Of a stretch of 64,000 nucleotides of DNA, positions 22,558-33,783 are shown piece by piece. Each line of letters begins with the position of its first letter. Positions within the stretch are counted from its first letter, which is position 1. Below the pieces are notes generated by a model. It was not told the DNA's origin. It ran no database searches and saw only the letters and a list, made by a program, of their open reading frames with translations. Origin of the DNA: Basidiobolus meristosporus CBS 931.73 (lineage: Eukaryota > Basidiobolomycota > Basidiobolomycetes > Basidiobolales > Basidiobolaceae); contig MCFE01000097.1 in assembly GCA_002104905.1 (NCBI GenBank), forward strand, positions 62,001 to 126,000. The letters run 5' to 3'. The translations under genes were made by a program, and so were the position numbers.

Positions 22558-25028
22558 ATTGTTGAATAATTCTTATTATCAGTAAAAGGGTTGTAAATTT
22601 CCAACTGAACACAACTCAGGGCTATGCGGGCCTTTGTGCAAGGACGTGTGGTGTATGAGGTAGTTGATATGGAGTTGGAAAGATTAAAGTAAAATAAAGA
22701 AAAGCTTTGTATATATGTTATCTGAGGCCCTTGGCAAATCTGCTTCCTGATGATCATGGACTTAGGTATTTTCCCCACCTACTACCCATTGCTAGTTAAA
22801 AATGCATTCTATTCAGTCACTGTTTCTATAGTGACCACATTGCTAGAATAACCTCTGATTCGTTTCTGTCAATGCCAAGTGATATTGGATATGTATATGC
22901 GGCCCTTAGTTGCTTCGATATGGTTGATTAAATGAAATGGGATACCTGCCTTACTGTATCTTGAACAAGTTTTTGTTTGGTAAAGGCCTCCTAATCCCCA
23001 ACCAATCTATAGATGTCTAGCTTTGCTCCACATTATCAACGAGTAAACTGGCCAGAATATCGGGCTCCAGCTACGAAGGAGTCAGGTAATATAAGTGATA
23101 AGAGTGGGGATATTTGGCTCCCTTGACTATAAATTCTCACAAAGTATCATACCCTGATATGGGCATCTTGGCTACCGTGGCTGGTGCTGCATTGTCAGTA
23201 TTTGAAGAGTAATATGACAACATTGAGCGAAAGAACTCAGGTATATTGGGAAACGTTATCCTAAAATTTAAACACCACGAGCGTAGTCGAAATCCAAAAT
23301 TTCATATATTTTCCTCAAGAAATATCCAGAGCAGTAGCTAGCCTACTAACCAATGTGCACATCTCTTCGGCCCAATAATGAAGCAAGTGATCATTTAATC
23401 CAATTATTAACAAAAGTTACAGCCTGCTATCTCCTCTAACCGTATCTCATACCATTTGGGAGCCATCTCTGATAATTTTCCATCACAAGCTGCTCTTTCG
23501 ACGGATATTGTTTGGGGTAGATTTTCGCTCCAACCTTCCCACAAAAATGCAGTCAGGCCATACGCCATCTTCATTGAAAGTTCAAAGCTGGTAAATATAT
23601 GGGGCTGGACCATTTTTGTAGCATAATCCGATTGTCATTCACGGGATTAGGGATCTTCAAGTATGGTTGGGGGCTAGGGGTAAGTGAGGTTGAAGCCAAA
23701 AATTGGGAGTTCAATTCCAAGCCAGCTGAAGTTCAAATTAGCCAATGGTGATGGGCTATATCAGCTATGCCATTCTGGTTGTGCGACAAGACTGGCTTCC
23801 CCTCACGGCAAATAAGGATTAAACCCTAAAAGCAATTCATGTTGCAAGGAGGGCATACGAGTTCCATCATTGCACAGAATGACTGTGAATGTGTGAACCA
23901 TTACCAACCAATCTGGCTAGAATTCATGGATGCATCAGCCTATTACGTTTGACAGTTCTTCTGAACAAGCCATGTAGCCCATAATTGCGGGTATGATCTC
24001 TGAGATGGCCAGTCCATCATATGATAGATCGCTAGATATGCTAAATACATTGTGTAGACTTCCATTGAGGCGAGTGGTTGCGAACTGGCACGTGTTTCAT
24101 GCTTATTTCCCTGCTGAAAACACTGGGATAATGGCACTGCCGACCTATGCACTGTTATCGTTTGCTCTAAGACCATAGTGCTTGCTTGGGAGTGGCATTG
24201 TGTGTGGAGCCAAATGTTGAAGAGACTAGCCCGCTGCACTTTATTGGATGCCTGAGTGAGCCTTAGTTTGTTCGCATCGGAGCAGAAGCTCTAGAACAGG
24301 AGGGTGCAATATCTTGACCGGATCCTTGTTCGCCCCACTCCATTCAGCCATATTGGGAAGAACCATGGCATTGATCGCGTTCGGTGTGTGGAGACCAAAC
24401 AGCAGTGAGGTGGGCCGTGTCATCTACATCGTGGATGGGACTCTGTGCGTATCCCATGGCCACTGCTTGGTATTTGGGGAGATTTGTTGGGGAATCGTGA
24501 TGTAAAGCAATAGAGGCCAGAGTGAGCGGCAAATACTTCACCAATCAATTGCCCAAAGCTGTTGTCAGGTTTGGGGACTGGGAAGGGTAAAAGCCCAAGG
24601 TCAGCTCTGGAGTGTTCCCCATTTTTTGCCCAAGAATCCATCGAAACAATTATGGTGGCAAGTCCCCTTTCCCCAAGTAATCTGCAGTCGTTGCTTTTCT
24701 CTCATTGGATCAGAGTGCAAATTAATCACTGGTAATTACCACATTGTATGGCTGATATATGAAGCTTATCTATCAACTGCATCAAATAGCAATTTTCTTG
24801 AGGCTACATGCACTCAGATTTGTGCCTCAAATTGATGGCAACCGAAAATGGCTACATCCAGAATATAAGATAGCATTATATTCCCGAGGAACCTGGATTC
24901 CCTAGAAATACCTATATAAGTTTGCGGTTGGGCACCCCGACCCAGTGTTTGTTCATTCTAATTACCCTCAGCACTCTCCTTCCACATCTTGCTTTCCTCC
25001 AGACCAAGCAGCAACATCGCACATTTGA
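22558..25028. other. Long intergenic region, possibly with a decayed minus-strand gene
   Basis: Several 60-100 codon minus-strand ORFs between about 23400 and 24640 (for example 23407-23613, 23943-24239, 24344-24641) lie end to end in changing frames, which could be a heavily mutated gene, but I cannot assign a family. No intact CDS. A TATA element (CTATATAAG) at 24912-24920, about 110 bases upstream of the cyclin start, is its probable core promoter. Confidence 0.4.
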
Positions 25029-25868
25029 ATGATCCAGTTTGACTTTGATAGCTTCCCAGTGAGGTGGACCATACATTCAGTATCTCGCATGCTGATATCC
25101 ATGATCGAAATAAACGACACTTATGGTCCTCAAACAACCACCTGCTTTCACTCCCAGACAGTCCCCAAAATAGATGTATTGAGTTATCTTCTTCGTTTAC
25201 TCAAATATACGCCATTTACCAATGACACTTTACTCAGCAGTTTAATCTACATTGACCGAGTTATCCAAACGACCAAGTTCACCGCTACCCCGTTCGTTAT
25301 AAATTCGCGCACTCTTCACCAACTACTGCTCACAAGTATAGTGGTCGCCTCCAAGTTCACGTCCGATATCTACTTCACCAATTCACGCTACGCTCAAGTA
25401 GCCGGGATGTCTGGCAAAGAATTGAATGGCTTAGAGATGGAATTCCTATTCCTTCTCCAATTTGATTTGATGATTCATCCGCTCGATCTCAACCAATTTG
25501 CTAGCCACTTACTAAACTATTCTGTCACGCCATTTTCAGGACTGCGGATCATGACCCCACCACCTGAGCCTGCTCTGGAGGATTGTGTGGTCAGTAGCGA
25601 TGTAGTTTCTGTTGGTAGCGCAGATCCGGGTTACAGTCCCTTGGAAATGAGGACAGTTTCAGAAGCGGAGCGGTCTGAGCAGCATATTCGACCGGAATTA
25701 ATGGAGCAGATGCAAGTGCTTGATCCTAGTTTGCTTGAAGTTATCTTCAACCCGCAGAACCAAGTTCCCTGCGAAAAGCAGCGGGAGTTCCTGGTGCTCT
25801 TAAGTAGATGCAGCAGAAAGATCCTCTTGGAGAAGGGGAAGAGCTCGATTCCAGGCTTGGTTCATTAA
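25029..25868 (+). CDS. Pho80/PCL-type cyclin
   Basis: Intronless, 279 residues. Cyclins of this group bind and direct a Pho85-like kinase in phosphate sensing, glycogen control or cell-cycle entry. The cyclin box covers about residues 45-160: VPKIDVLSYLLRLLKYTPF, LLSSLIYIDRVIQ, LLLTSIVVASKF, AQVAGMSGKELNGLEMEFL and LLQFDL, the last being the helix ending characteristic of Pho80-like members. The C-terminal 110 residues are acidic and Ser/Pro-rich with no further domain and may carry regulatory phosphorylation sites. The TATA box about 110 bases upstream fits the chosen start, and a shorter N-terminus would break into the conserved box only after residue 40. Confidence 0.9.
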   Translation: MIQFDFDSFPVRWTIHSVSRMLISMIEINDTYGPQTTTCFHSQTVPKIDVLSYLLRLLKYTPFTNDTLLSSLIYIDRVIQTTKFTATPFVINSRTLHQLLLTSIVVASKFTSDIYFTNSRYAQVAGMSGKELNGLEMEFLFLLQFDLMIHPLDLNQFASHLLNYSVTPFSGLRIMTPPPEPALEDCVVSSDVVSVGSADPGYSPLEMRTVSEAERSEQHIRPELMEQMQVLDPSLLEVIFNPQNQVPCEKQREFLVLLSRCSRKILLEKGKSSIPGLVH

Positions 25869-26830
25869 GCCTGATAAGCACTGCATCGGCACAATGTCGG
25901 GTACTAGGATTACTGAAAATACCTCCGTTCCGAATACATGTACTATACAACTGGCAATCGCTGCTACGAGCTCCATACCGTTAACTTATTTCCGTCCAGA
26001 GCCCACCCCCTTCATTCCAAGCCTTCGTTCATATATATATATATAGTCAACCTTTTAATCCATTGTATATTACTTGGAGAATTTTGATCCATACCATGCG
26101 AATAAATGACAGTGCAAATGACACTGATATCGGTTTCGCAATGTTTGGCTGTAATGCTTAGTCTTCCTTGCTTGTCTTACAGAAATAGGGGTAGTGTGGT
26201 GAGTAAAAATGCAAAACGATACCCTTGGTCGTAAGCAACAGTATGCATCTGCAGTTCGGTCCCGCTTACCACTTGGGTCACGCGATTGGCACGAAATTGC
26301 CTCAAAGGGCCATGGCAAGTATCGAAACACTCAATACATTGTCCAACCTACTACCCCAGAAGTTCGATTAATCAGCGTGTACTGCAATCCATGATTGAGG
26401 CAAAGGATATCTAGGTTTCCAAGTGCTGGCGGCAGGATTTTTGGCTACTTCGGCCTATTGCTACATGGCAGATTGGGATTGATAGCAACCTTTGTCCTCA
26501 AAGGTTTCTGTGTTTTGGCAGGCCGACTTCTCGAAACTGTGAATAAAGCCATCAGAACCAATATTCCCACTTGAATTGCTGTAGATGGTACCATTCTGCA
26601 AGCTGGAGGATATAAAACTATCAAGATAGGTAGTGTGTATAGCGAACATACATGCATGTACATCAGATACATATCAAAGGGGTGCACAGGGGGAACCATT
26701 CCTGGAGTACCTTTGTTTATAACCTTCAGTCTCCAGCTGCCTAAGCATAAGTTGCAAAATAGGAGTTCAGGTATTAGTTATCTATGTATCGTATTTTGTT
26801 TGCTAAATAGCACATCTGATAATCTTACAG
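25869..26830. other. Intergenic region
   Basis: Contains a short AT dinucleotide run at about 26032-26045 and overlapping small ORFs. No gene supported. Confidence 0.5.
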
Positions 26831-27321
26831 ATTGGTGAAGATTGCCCAGAAGATCCTAGGATTTCCACGACTATATTTGATTGCTCCAGCTGTGTTTGCA
26901 AGCATCATAATCATACATAGGATCAATAATGCGACAATAGAGTGCATTCCAAAATTCTGGGACTCTTTAAAAAACATGCTCAGAGTTAATTTCAAGCTGC
27001 TCATCCTAATCGTGAGGTCACTAGTCACGAGGCTAATCATTCCCTTCAGGTAATTGTAGCAGCAACGCTAATCTGTGTAGAAGATTGCACGGTCAAATAC
27101 CTAGCTCCATGCGCACCATGGAATTTGTGCAGGAAAACCCAATTACTCAACGAGATTATCAAGATTATCCCACTGATTTTAATATTCATCTGCATTCTTC
27201 AAACCCATTTATCTATTTCTTCCCACCAAGTGGTTTCTTAGCACAGTCTCAACTACAAGAGAATGGTAATCCTACTACCACAATCTTCTATGCTAATATT
27301 GACACCAACATGAAGCTTTGA
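26831..27321 (+). CDS. Possible membrane protein fragment, 5' part unresolved
   Basis: Two pieces join in phase: 26831-27049 and 27081-27321, with an intron of only 31 bases (GTAATT...TGTGTAG). The first piece follows a good acceptor (TCTTACAG) and encodes hydrophobic stretches (LYLIAPAVFASIIIIH and LLILIVRSLV), the second a soluble Tyr/Asn/Pro-rich tail ending at a stop. No upstream exon with matching phase and a start codon could be found, so this may be a truncated or decayed gene. No family recognised. Confidence 0.3.
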
Positions 27322-28126
27322 TAGGATGGTTACGCTGAAGCACTTCAGGTCAGTTGGTTATCAGTTTTCCCAGAGGTTTCCACATTATTCAACTTAGAGA
27401 TAATAATGTTGCATAAATTATTATTCAAATGATACGTGTCAGTGTAGCATCAACTTCACCAGATGCTACACACTCCAAAAAGGTGGACAAGGCCTTCAGA
27501 TATACAAGGCCATAGTCAAAGCAAATGATGACGCTATAACGGGGTTATGGGAAGGATTTCCGATGCCATGACTGCCAAATATAGGAAATCCACCATGGAT
27601 ACTCATTTTCTGAAGCAGTATTCATTTTAACTGGAGGTATTGACCAGCTTATCAACGTAATGAATTTGTTACGTAGGCGATGATGGATGTTGTGCTGCAT
27701 CCGTCACAAATACTTTGAGGTGGGAAACCAAGCTGTCACAAGCATGTCAGCATTGTGATAGCTCACACACCCGTATACATTCTCATGCACTAATGGGTTA
27801 ACTAAGGTTTGGATATGAAATTGTAGTTGTGCACAATTGAACTGTTAAACGGAGCACATGGTTCGTGTAGTTGATTCAATTCATAAGATTCGTTTCTACA
27901 CAGTTCAACATATTTCAATGTTTATTATGACTCAGAATGATCTCAATAGCAACTTGATCACGCTAATGATATGGTTCTTATTTTGTATCAGCCACAAGCT
28001 TAGTATAAGTTGAGGCCATTTGTTCTATTTAGTACATCAAATTTACTGTCTGGTTGAATATCGACCGAACACTAACTATTCACTGTTACTATCACTTCCA
28101 GTCAGCACGCCAAGCTTCACCATAAA
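27322..28126. promoter_or_regulatory. Upstream region of first M20 peptidase
   Basis: No gene seen. The last 130 bases carry GTATAAGTTGAG (28003-28014), a TATA-like box shared with the other two M20 copies, about 115 bases before the start codon. Confidence 0.6.
28003..28014 (+). promoter_or_regulatory. TATA-like box shared by M20 array, copy 1
   Basis: GTATAAGTTGAG; the same 12 bases occur upstream of copies 2 and 3, within a longer diverged but alignable promoter block. Confidence 0.65.
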
Positions 28127-29792
28127 ATGTATGCAAAACGTTTACTGACTTGCTTCTTGCTGTCTTTCACTTTGGTCAACGTCTCCGCTCAGGCTCAAAA
28201 CGAAACCAGCTCAAGTGACCTGTTGGACCTACACAAACAACTCGTGGAGATCGAGTCAATCTCCGGAAACGAGGCGAAGGTCGGGGAGTTTCTAGCCTCA
28301 TACCTGCAAAGTCACGGCTGGACTATCGAGCGACAGGAGGTTGAGGGGATCAACGGAGGACCGGCCAGGTTCAACATATTTGCCCACACAGGGAACAAGA
28401 ACCCAAAAGTGATACTGAACAGCCACTTGGACACTGGTACAGTTACTCTCCCCCCCCCTCTCTCTCTCTCCCTCTCTCCCTCTCTCTCCTCTTCCTCTTC
28501 TTCTATCTCTTCACTGTCTCTCCCTCTCCCCCCCACCACTTGTCAACGTGATAAAGGACCGAGTGAGCTGACTGTTTCTTTGACCCACCAGTTCCCCCTT
28601 ATGTTCCGTACAGAGTTGAGGGCGACAAGATCTTTGGACGGGGCACCAACGACGCCAAAGGCTCGATAGCCTCGCAAGTGATTGCACTAGCTGAACTCCA
28701 GAAAGAGTCACCAGATGTGGCCAAGGAGGTTGGGTAAGGCACCTGGAAATATTGTCATGAATCGCACACTGTTGGCAAATATCTAACCGACTGTTGTGCA
28801 GCTTACTATATGTTGTTGGTGAAGAAAATGATTGTTCTGGGATTACCAAGGCGAATGAGGTTAGTATGGCCAATTTTCTTGAGACATTTATCTACAAATT
28901 TATTTAATAGCCATTTATTCTAGTTACCGCTAACTCCAGAAGCATTTATCGTTGGCGAGCCTACCGAAAACAGACTCGCCCTGGGTCATAAAGGCGTTAT
29001 GAATTTCAATGTGATTAGCGAAGGTAGATATAGCAAATGTAATAAGCTGAATACAAATCAGCTAAAAAAGTTGAATCCCTCTAGGTATTGCAGCCCATTC
29101 AGGGTATCCTGAGCTTGGTAGATCGGCCATCACCCAACTGGTCAATGTGGCATCCACTCTCAATAGCATTGTATGGCTCATTCCTGTTGATATCTGCTCC
29201 AGTAATGATCAAGTGTTCACACAACTGTTACGACTCTAGGTATTCCCTGATTCCCACCCAGTCCTTGGGATTGATACCCTGAATATCGGAATGATCCAGG
29301 GAGGTGTAGCTGCAAATGTGGTTCCAGCTTCCGCTAATTTGACGGCCTTCGTAAGAATTGCCACAAATGCCACGAAGGTGTGGGAAACGATCAAAAACAC
29401 TGTCGGAAATCCTCAGGGCATTACATTGAAGTTGAACAATGCAAATGATGGCGTTCTTCTCGACTCAGTTGATGGGTTTGAAACCATGATTGCTAAATAT
29501 GGAACTGGTAAGGGGTTTGCTGAGAGGCAACCATGGGCCATACAACTGATTTCTTAACAATTATCTGCAGATTACGACTGTTACGAAGGAAAGGCCAAGA
29601 GAAAGTTCTTGATCGGTCCAGGTACGCAAGTTCAATGTAACTAGCCTGGGATAGAGTCACTGAACTTGTACATTTCTAGGTTCAATTCTTTTTGCACATG
29701 TACCCCATGAGCATATCTACAAGGAAGATCTCATCAAAGCGGTTAGTCTTTACAAAAAATTGGTTACCCAGGTGTTGAAGCCAAGTGAGTAA
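28127..29792 (+). CDS. Secreted M20 metallopeptidase, array copy 1
   Basis: Eight exons: 28127-28436, 28592-28733, 28802-28859, 28924-29023, 29085-29170, 29240-29507, 29571-29621, 29680-29792; 375 residues. M20 enzymes are di-zinc amidohydrolases (ArgE, carboxypeptidase S) that cleave C-terminal or N-acyl amino acids. A signal peptide of about 22 residues (MYAKRLLTCFLLSF...VSAQA) directs secretion. Metal and catalytic residues are all visible: SHLDT (His100, Asp102), GRGTNDAKG (Asp124), GEEN (general-base Glu158 and ligand Glu159), GEPTE (Glu182) and the C-terminal AHVPHE (His345). The dimerisation/lid insert contains IQGGVAANVVPA. Intron 1 holds a CT-rich tract. This copy differs from the other two mainly after exon 3. 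The exact substrate cannot be read from sequence; the ArgE/DapE and CPS groups are both possible. Confidence 0.92.
28446..28541 (+). repeat. CT-rich microsatellite in intron 1, copy 1
   Basis: Imperfect (CT)n/(TCCC)n tract. The intron is 155 bases. The antisense strand reads as an artificial Arg/Glu-rich ORF. Confidence 0.9.
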
Positions 29793-30839
29793 ACAAGAGC
29801 AGAGGTATGCTGTTGACATTCTCTATGGGAGCAATGGAACGAAGATTACAAAACATGTACATATGTCATAATTGCACCTGCCACTGGGCATTCACATTTG
29901 AATTTAGCATTGTTTGGTTATCTTCGTGATGGCAATAAATCATCATTTTGACAAGATCTAAACAAAGGAAATATGCGCTGTCTTTGTGATAATACATGAT
30001 TGCCCACCTAAAGTTCTGTCCAGATTCGAAGTGTGTTCCCATATGATACATGACTTCTTGAAGATTAAGTTGATTATCATAACAGCGAGTGCCTTTGGGT
30101 AGTTTCATGTCACTAGAGATTCAGGCATGGGCAACAACTGCCAAATGCATAGCCTCATTTTTACCATTGCAAAACGTCCTGAAGTTTCAGGATAGCTGTT
30201 TGCAAACCAGAACCTGTTTCTGAGTTTGGATTATAATCCTGCCACACCAAACTTCAAAATATTGTATTTCAGAAGCTTTCTTGATATTGGTGCATCAAAT
30301 CAGTATGATAAGAGCTTGACTATTTATCTTTTATCTGACTCTTACAATACCCGATAATCTTCAACTGAGATTGGCCCGAGTTTTGGGAAATCAATAATAA
30401 CCATAGACTAAACACCCACCGCAGATAGTCAGCTTCTGGATTGAAATGCCTCTTGCGCAAATTTAATCAGTATTTTTACTTTCATGAAGTGATTGCTACA
30501 TGATCTCATGAGAAATAGACCTTAAGTTGGTGTTGAGACGGCTCGAGCGTACTATTAGTCGGCGGCATTCGTATGCCATATATGAAGATTGGTAGAGTTG
30601 AATCAGTTCTGATGTAATCGATGATCGCTTGATTCTCCCACAGTGCAGCATAATGCAATAATATACTGTGACTCGGTGGGAATCCGACACAGACAACCTC
30701 ATTTCATTAACTATGAGGTGCTCGCCCTTAGTGTGCGAGCCTAAAGCTTAGTATAAGTTGAGGTCGTTTGTCCTATTCAGTGTATCACATCTATCACTAT
30801 AATCAAATACAGCAAGCACACCTAACCCACCATCATACG
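29793..30839. promoter_or_regulatory. Spacer and upstream region of M20 copy 2
   Basis: About 1 kb without a gene. The shared promoter element GTATAAGTTGAG lies at 30751-30762, about 80 bases before the start. The preceding CTTAG and an upstream ACTATGAGGT block (near 30710) recur before copy 3. Confidence 0.6.
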
Positions 30840-32592
30840 ATGTATACAAAACGTTTACTGACTTGCTTCTTGCTGTCTTTCACTTTGGTCAACGTCTCCA
30901 CTCAGGCTCAAAACGAAACCAGCTCAAGTGACCTGTTGGACCTACACAAACAACTCGTGGAGATCGAGTCAATCTCTGGAAACGAGGCGAAGGTCGGGGA
31001 GTTTCTAGCCTCATACCTGCAAAGTCACGGCTGGACTATCGAGCGACAGGAGGTTGAGGGGATCAACGGAGGACCGGCCAGGTTCAACATATTTGCCCAC
31101 ACAGGGAACAAGAACCCAAAAGTGATACTGAACAGCCACTTGGACACTGGTACAGTTACTCTCCCCCCCCTCTCTCTCTCTCCCTCTCTCTCCCTCTCTC
31201 TCCCTCTCTCTCCCTCTCTCTCCCTCTCTCTCCCTCTCTCTCCCTCTCTCTCCTCTTCCTCTTCTTCCATCTCTTCGCAGTCTCTCCCTCTCCCCCCCAC
31301 CACTTGTCAACGTGATAAAGGACCGAGTGAGCTGACTGTTTTTTTGACCCACCAGTTCCCCCTTATGTTCCGTACAGAGTTGAGGGCGACAAGATCTTTG
31401 GACGGGGCACCAACGACGCCAAAGGCTCGATAGCCTCGCAAGTGATTGCACTAGCTGAACTCCAGAAAGAGTCACCAGATGTGGCCAAGGAGGTTGGGTA
31501 AGGCACCTGGAAATATTGTCATGAATCGCACACTGTTGGCAAATATCTAACCGACTTTTGTGCAGCTTACTGTACGTCGTCAGTGAAGAGAGTGGGTGTT
31601 CTGGGATTACCAAAGCGAACGAGGTTTGTAGAACATAGTGCATGGCTGCAGTGAATCCTCGAAATACTCATTGCGATTGTATATACACACTTTAGTTATC
31701 TATAACTCCAAAAGCATTTATCATTGGTGAGCCCACCGAAAATAAGCTCGCCCTGGGTCATAAAGGAGCTCTCAAGTTTTCCGTAAACAGTGAGGGTAGA
31801 AAAACAAATGAAGCATGCAAAATACAGATTGGTTCACTAAATTCAAACTTCAGGTATTGCAGCCCACTCAGGGTATCCCGAGCTTGGCAGATCGGCCATC
31901 ACCCAACTGGTCAATGTGGCATCCACTCTCAATAGCATTGTATGGCTCACTCCTATTGACCTCTGCTCCGGTGATGACCAAGTGCTAAAGTGCCTGTTAC
32001 AACTCTAGGTATTCCCTGATTCCCACCCAGTTCTTGGGGTTGATACCCTGAATATTGGTTTGATTCAAGGCGGCATCGCTGCAAACGTGGTCCCAGCCTC
32101 TGCCAACCTAACAGTCGCTGTAAGAATTGCCACCAACGCCACGAAAGTATGGGAGACGATCAAGAGCATTGTCGGGAATCCTCAAGGCATCACATTAGAA
32201 CTGGGTGGTGCGAGGGACGGGATACTTCTTGACTCTGTTGATGGGTTCGAAACGATGGTCGCCAAATATGGAACCGGTAAGGACTCGTTGTTTACCACTT
32301 TGCTGGCCAATCAGCTGACGCTCCTCCTTTCACCCTTTCTCCCTCAACCCTACCAACAGACTATCTCTGTTACAATGGAAAAGCAAAGAAGAAATACTTG
32401 ATTGGACCCGGTATTGAAGTGATCTGATGCAACTGGCGCGGGACACGAGTAACTGAACATATGCACTTTTTAGGCTCCATTCTTGTTGCACACACCCCGA
32501 ATGAATACATCCTGAAGGAGGATCTTACCAAAGCAGTCGGTCTTTACAAAAAGCTGGTCACTCAAGTCTTGAACACTAGTCAACGGTCATGA
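30840..32592 (+). CDS. Secreted M20 metallopeptidase, array copy 2
   Basis: Exons 30840-31149, 31356-31497, 31566-31623, 31696-31795, 31854-31939, 32009-32276, 32360-32410, 32474-32592; 377 residues. The start is the ATG at 30840, aligned with copy 1; the 24 codons upstream in frame belong to the leader. Exon 1, the ends of intron 1, exon 2 and intron 2 are almost identical to copy 1, while exons 3-4 and the C-terminus differ (VVSEES instead of VVGEEN; AHTPNEYI instead of AHVPHEHI). All metal ligands and the general-base Glu are kept. From exon 5 to the last exon it is nearly identical to copy 3, introns included. Likely same reaction as copy 1 with changed substrate preference. Intron 1 is the longest of the three (206 bases). 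Confidence 0.92.
31160..31299 (+). repeat. CT-rich minisatellite in intron 1, copy 2
   Basis: Contains seven perfect 10-base units TCCCTCTCTC (31181-31250) inside a longer CT tract; the other copies lack this expansion. Confidence 0.92.
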
Positions 32593-33783
32593 ACAGACCA
32601 ATATACCTGCAACGCCCTCGTCAGATATATTAGTATTTAGGAGAGAGTTCAAGACCAAGTAAAGGTCCTATGCATTACTGAAGATGAAGCATTCATATTT
32701 TGATTTCAGACTGCGTTAGGGTGTACATGATTGCAATCAATTATGACCTGAATCTAATCTCAAATAAGAATTCCCTGAAAAAACCATTCAAAATCAAACC
32801 TTGAAATCCTGTACTCACTTCTGCAAGGACGATTGCTTTTCTCATTCTTGAGCCCTGTTGCATATATTATGCTTTCACAACTAGCTATTTTATTGGAAAT
32901 CAGTTTCGCATGATACCTCTCGGGATTTTCAAACTATTGAAAAAATGGAAAATATCGAAGTTCCCCAGAGTCCGTAACACATTCCTATCTTTAACTGTAT
33001 GCGTGTAAGGACACTCTATTTTCGGCTCCATTAACCCACAACACTTTTCTTCATACGTTATACTCACTTGCAAGTGTCAATCCCTACTAACTTGAATCTC
33101 AAAAAGCTGAAATTCAAATCCTGTGACAAATGTTGCGCTAATGATGCAATACAATCCACGTATAAGCCCCTGGCTGCTTGGGCGACTTCGACTATCAAAA
33201 TCTAATCCAATACCTTATCACATTCTGGGAATTGTGACGAGTGCGACAGGTGTGTAACTGACCCAAGATGTCTCGGAATCGACTATTGGTGGCTAATTTG
33301 GTAGAAGAACGACCTTCCATTGAGCCTTTTAAACTGACTTGTGTTAAAAACCGAATGATGAGTTACATACGTTATTGTTTCAAGTTCTATCAGGTGAAGA
33401 AACAGGACCACTCAAGATCAGCATGTCAGCGTCCCAAAACACATAAAATATAATGATGGCCCTTTTGGTCAATACTGCAATTGGTGTTAATGCATTAACA
33501 GAAAGACTCAAACAAAACTAGTCTTAGAAATATCGGTAATAAACTTTATTTCACACAGCTGTACATTTCGATATCGAATTGGTGATTAAAGCGCAATGGG
33601 CTTTATTTCATCTACTATGAGGTTCTTTTGTTGTGTGAAGTCAAAGATTTGTATAAGTTGAGACCATTTCACATTTGAAATACAACAAATCTACTATCTA
33701 GTGAACAATCAACCCAACACTCGCTATACCTATTCCACTACCACGAACACTTACAGTCTGCATACCTGGCGCAACCCCATACG
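32593..33783. promoter_or_regulatory. Spacer and upstream region of M20 copy 3
   Basis: No gene seen in 1.2 kb. The shared GTATAAGTTGAG box is at 33651-33662, about 125 bases before the start. Confidence 0.6.

Noticed and set aside
28312-28539. Arg/Glu-rich ORFs antisense to the M20 genes (also near 31025 and 33948)
   Set aside because: They are reverse reads of the intron 1 CT tract and flanking exons; no start context or motif of their own.
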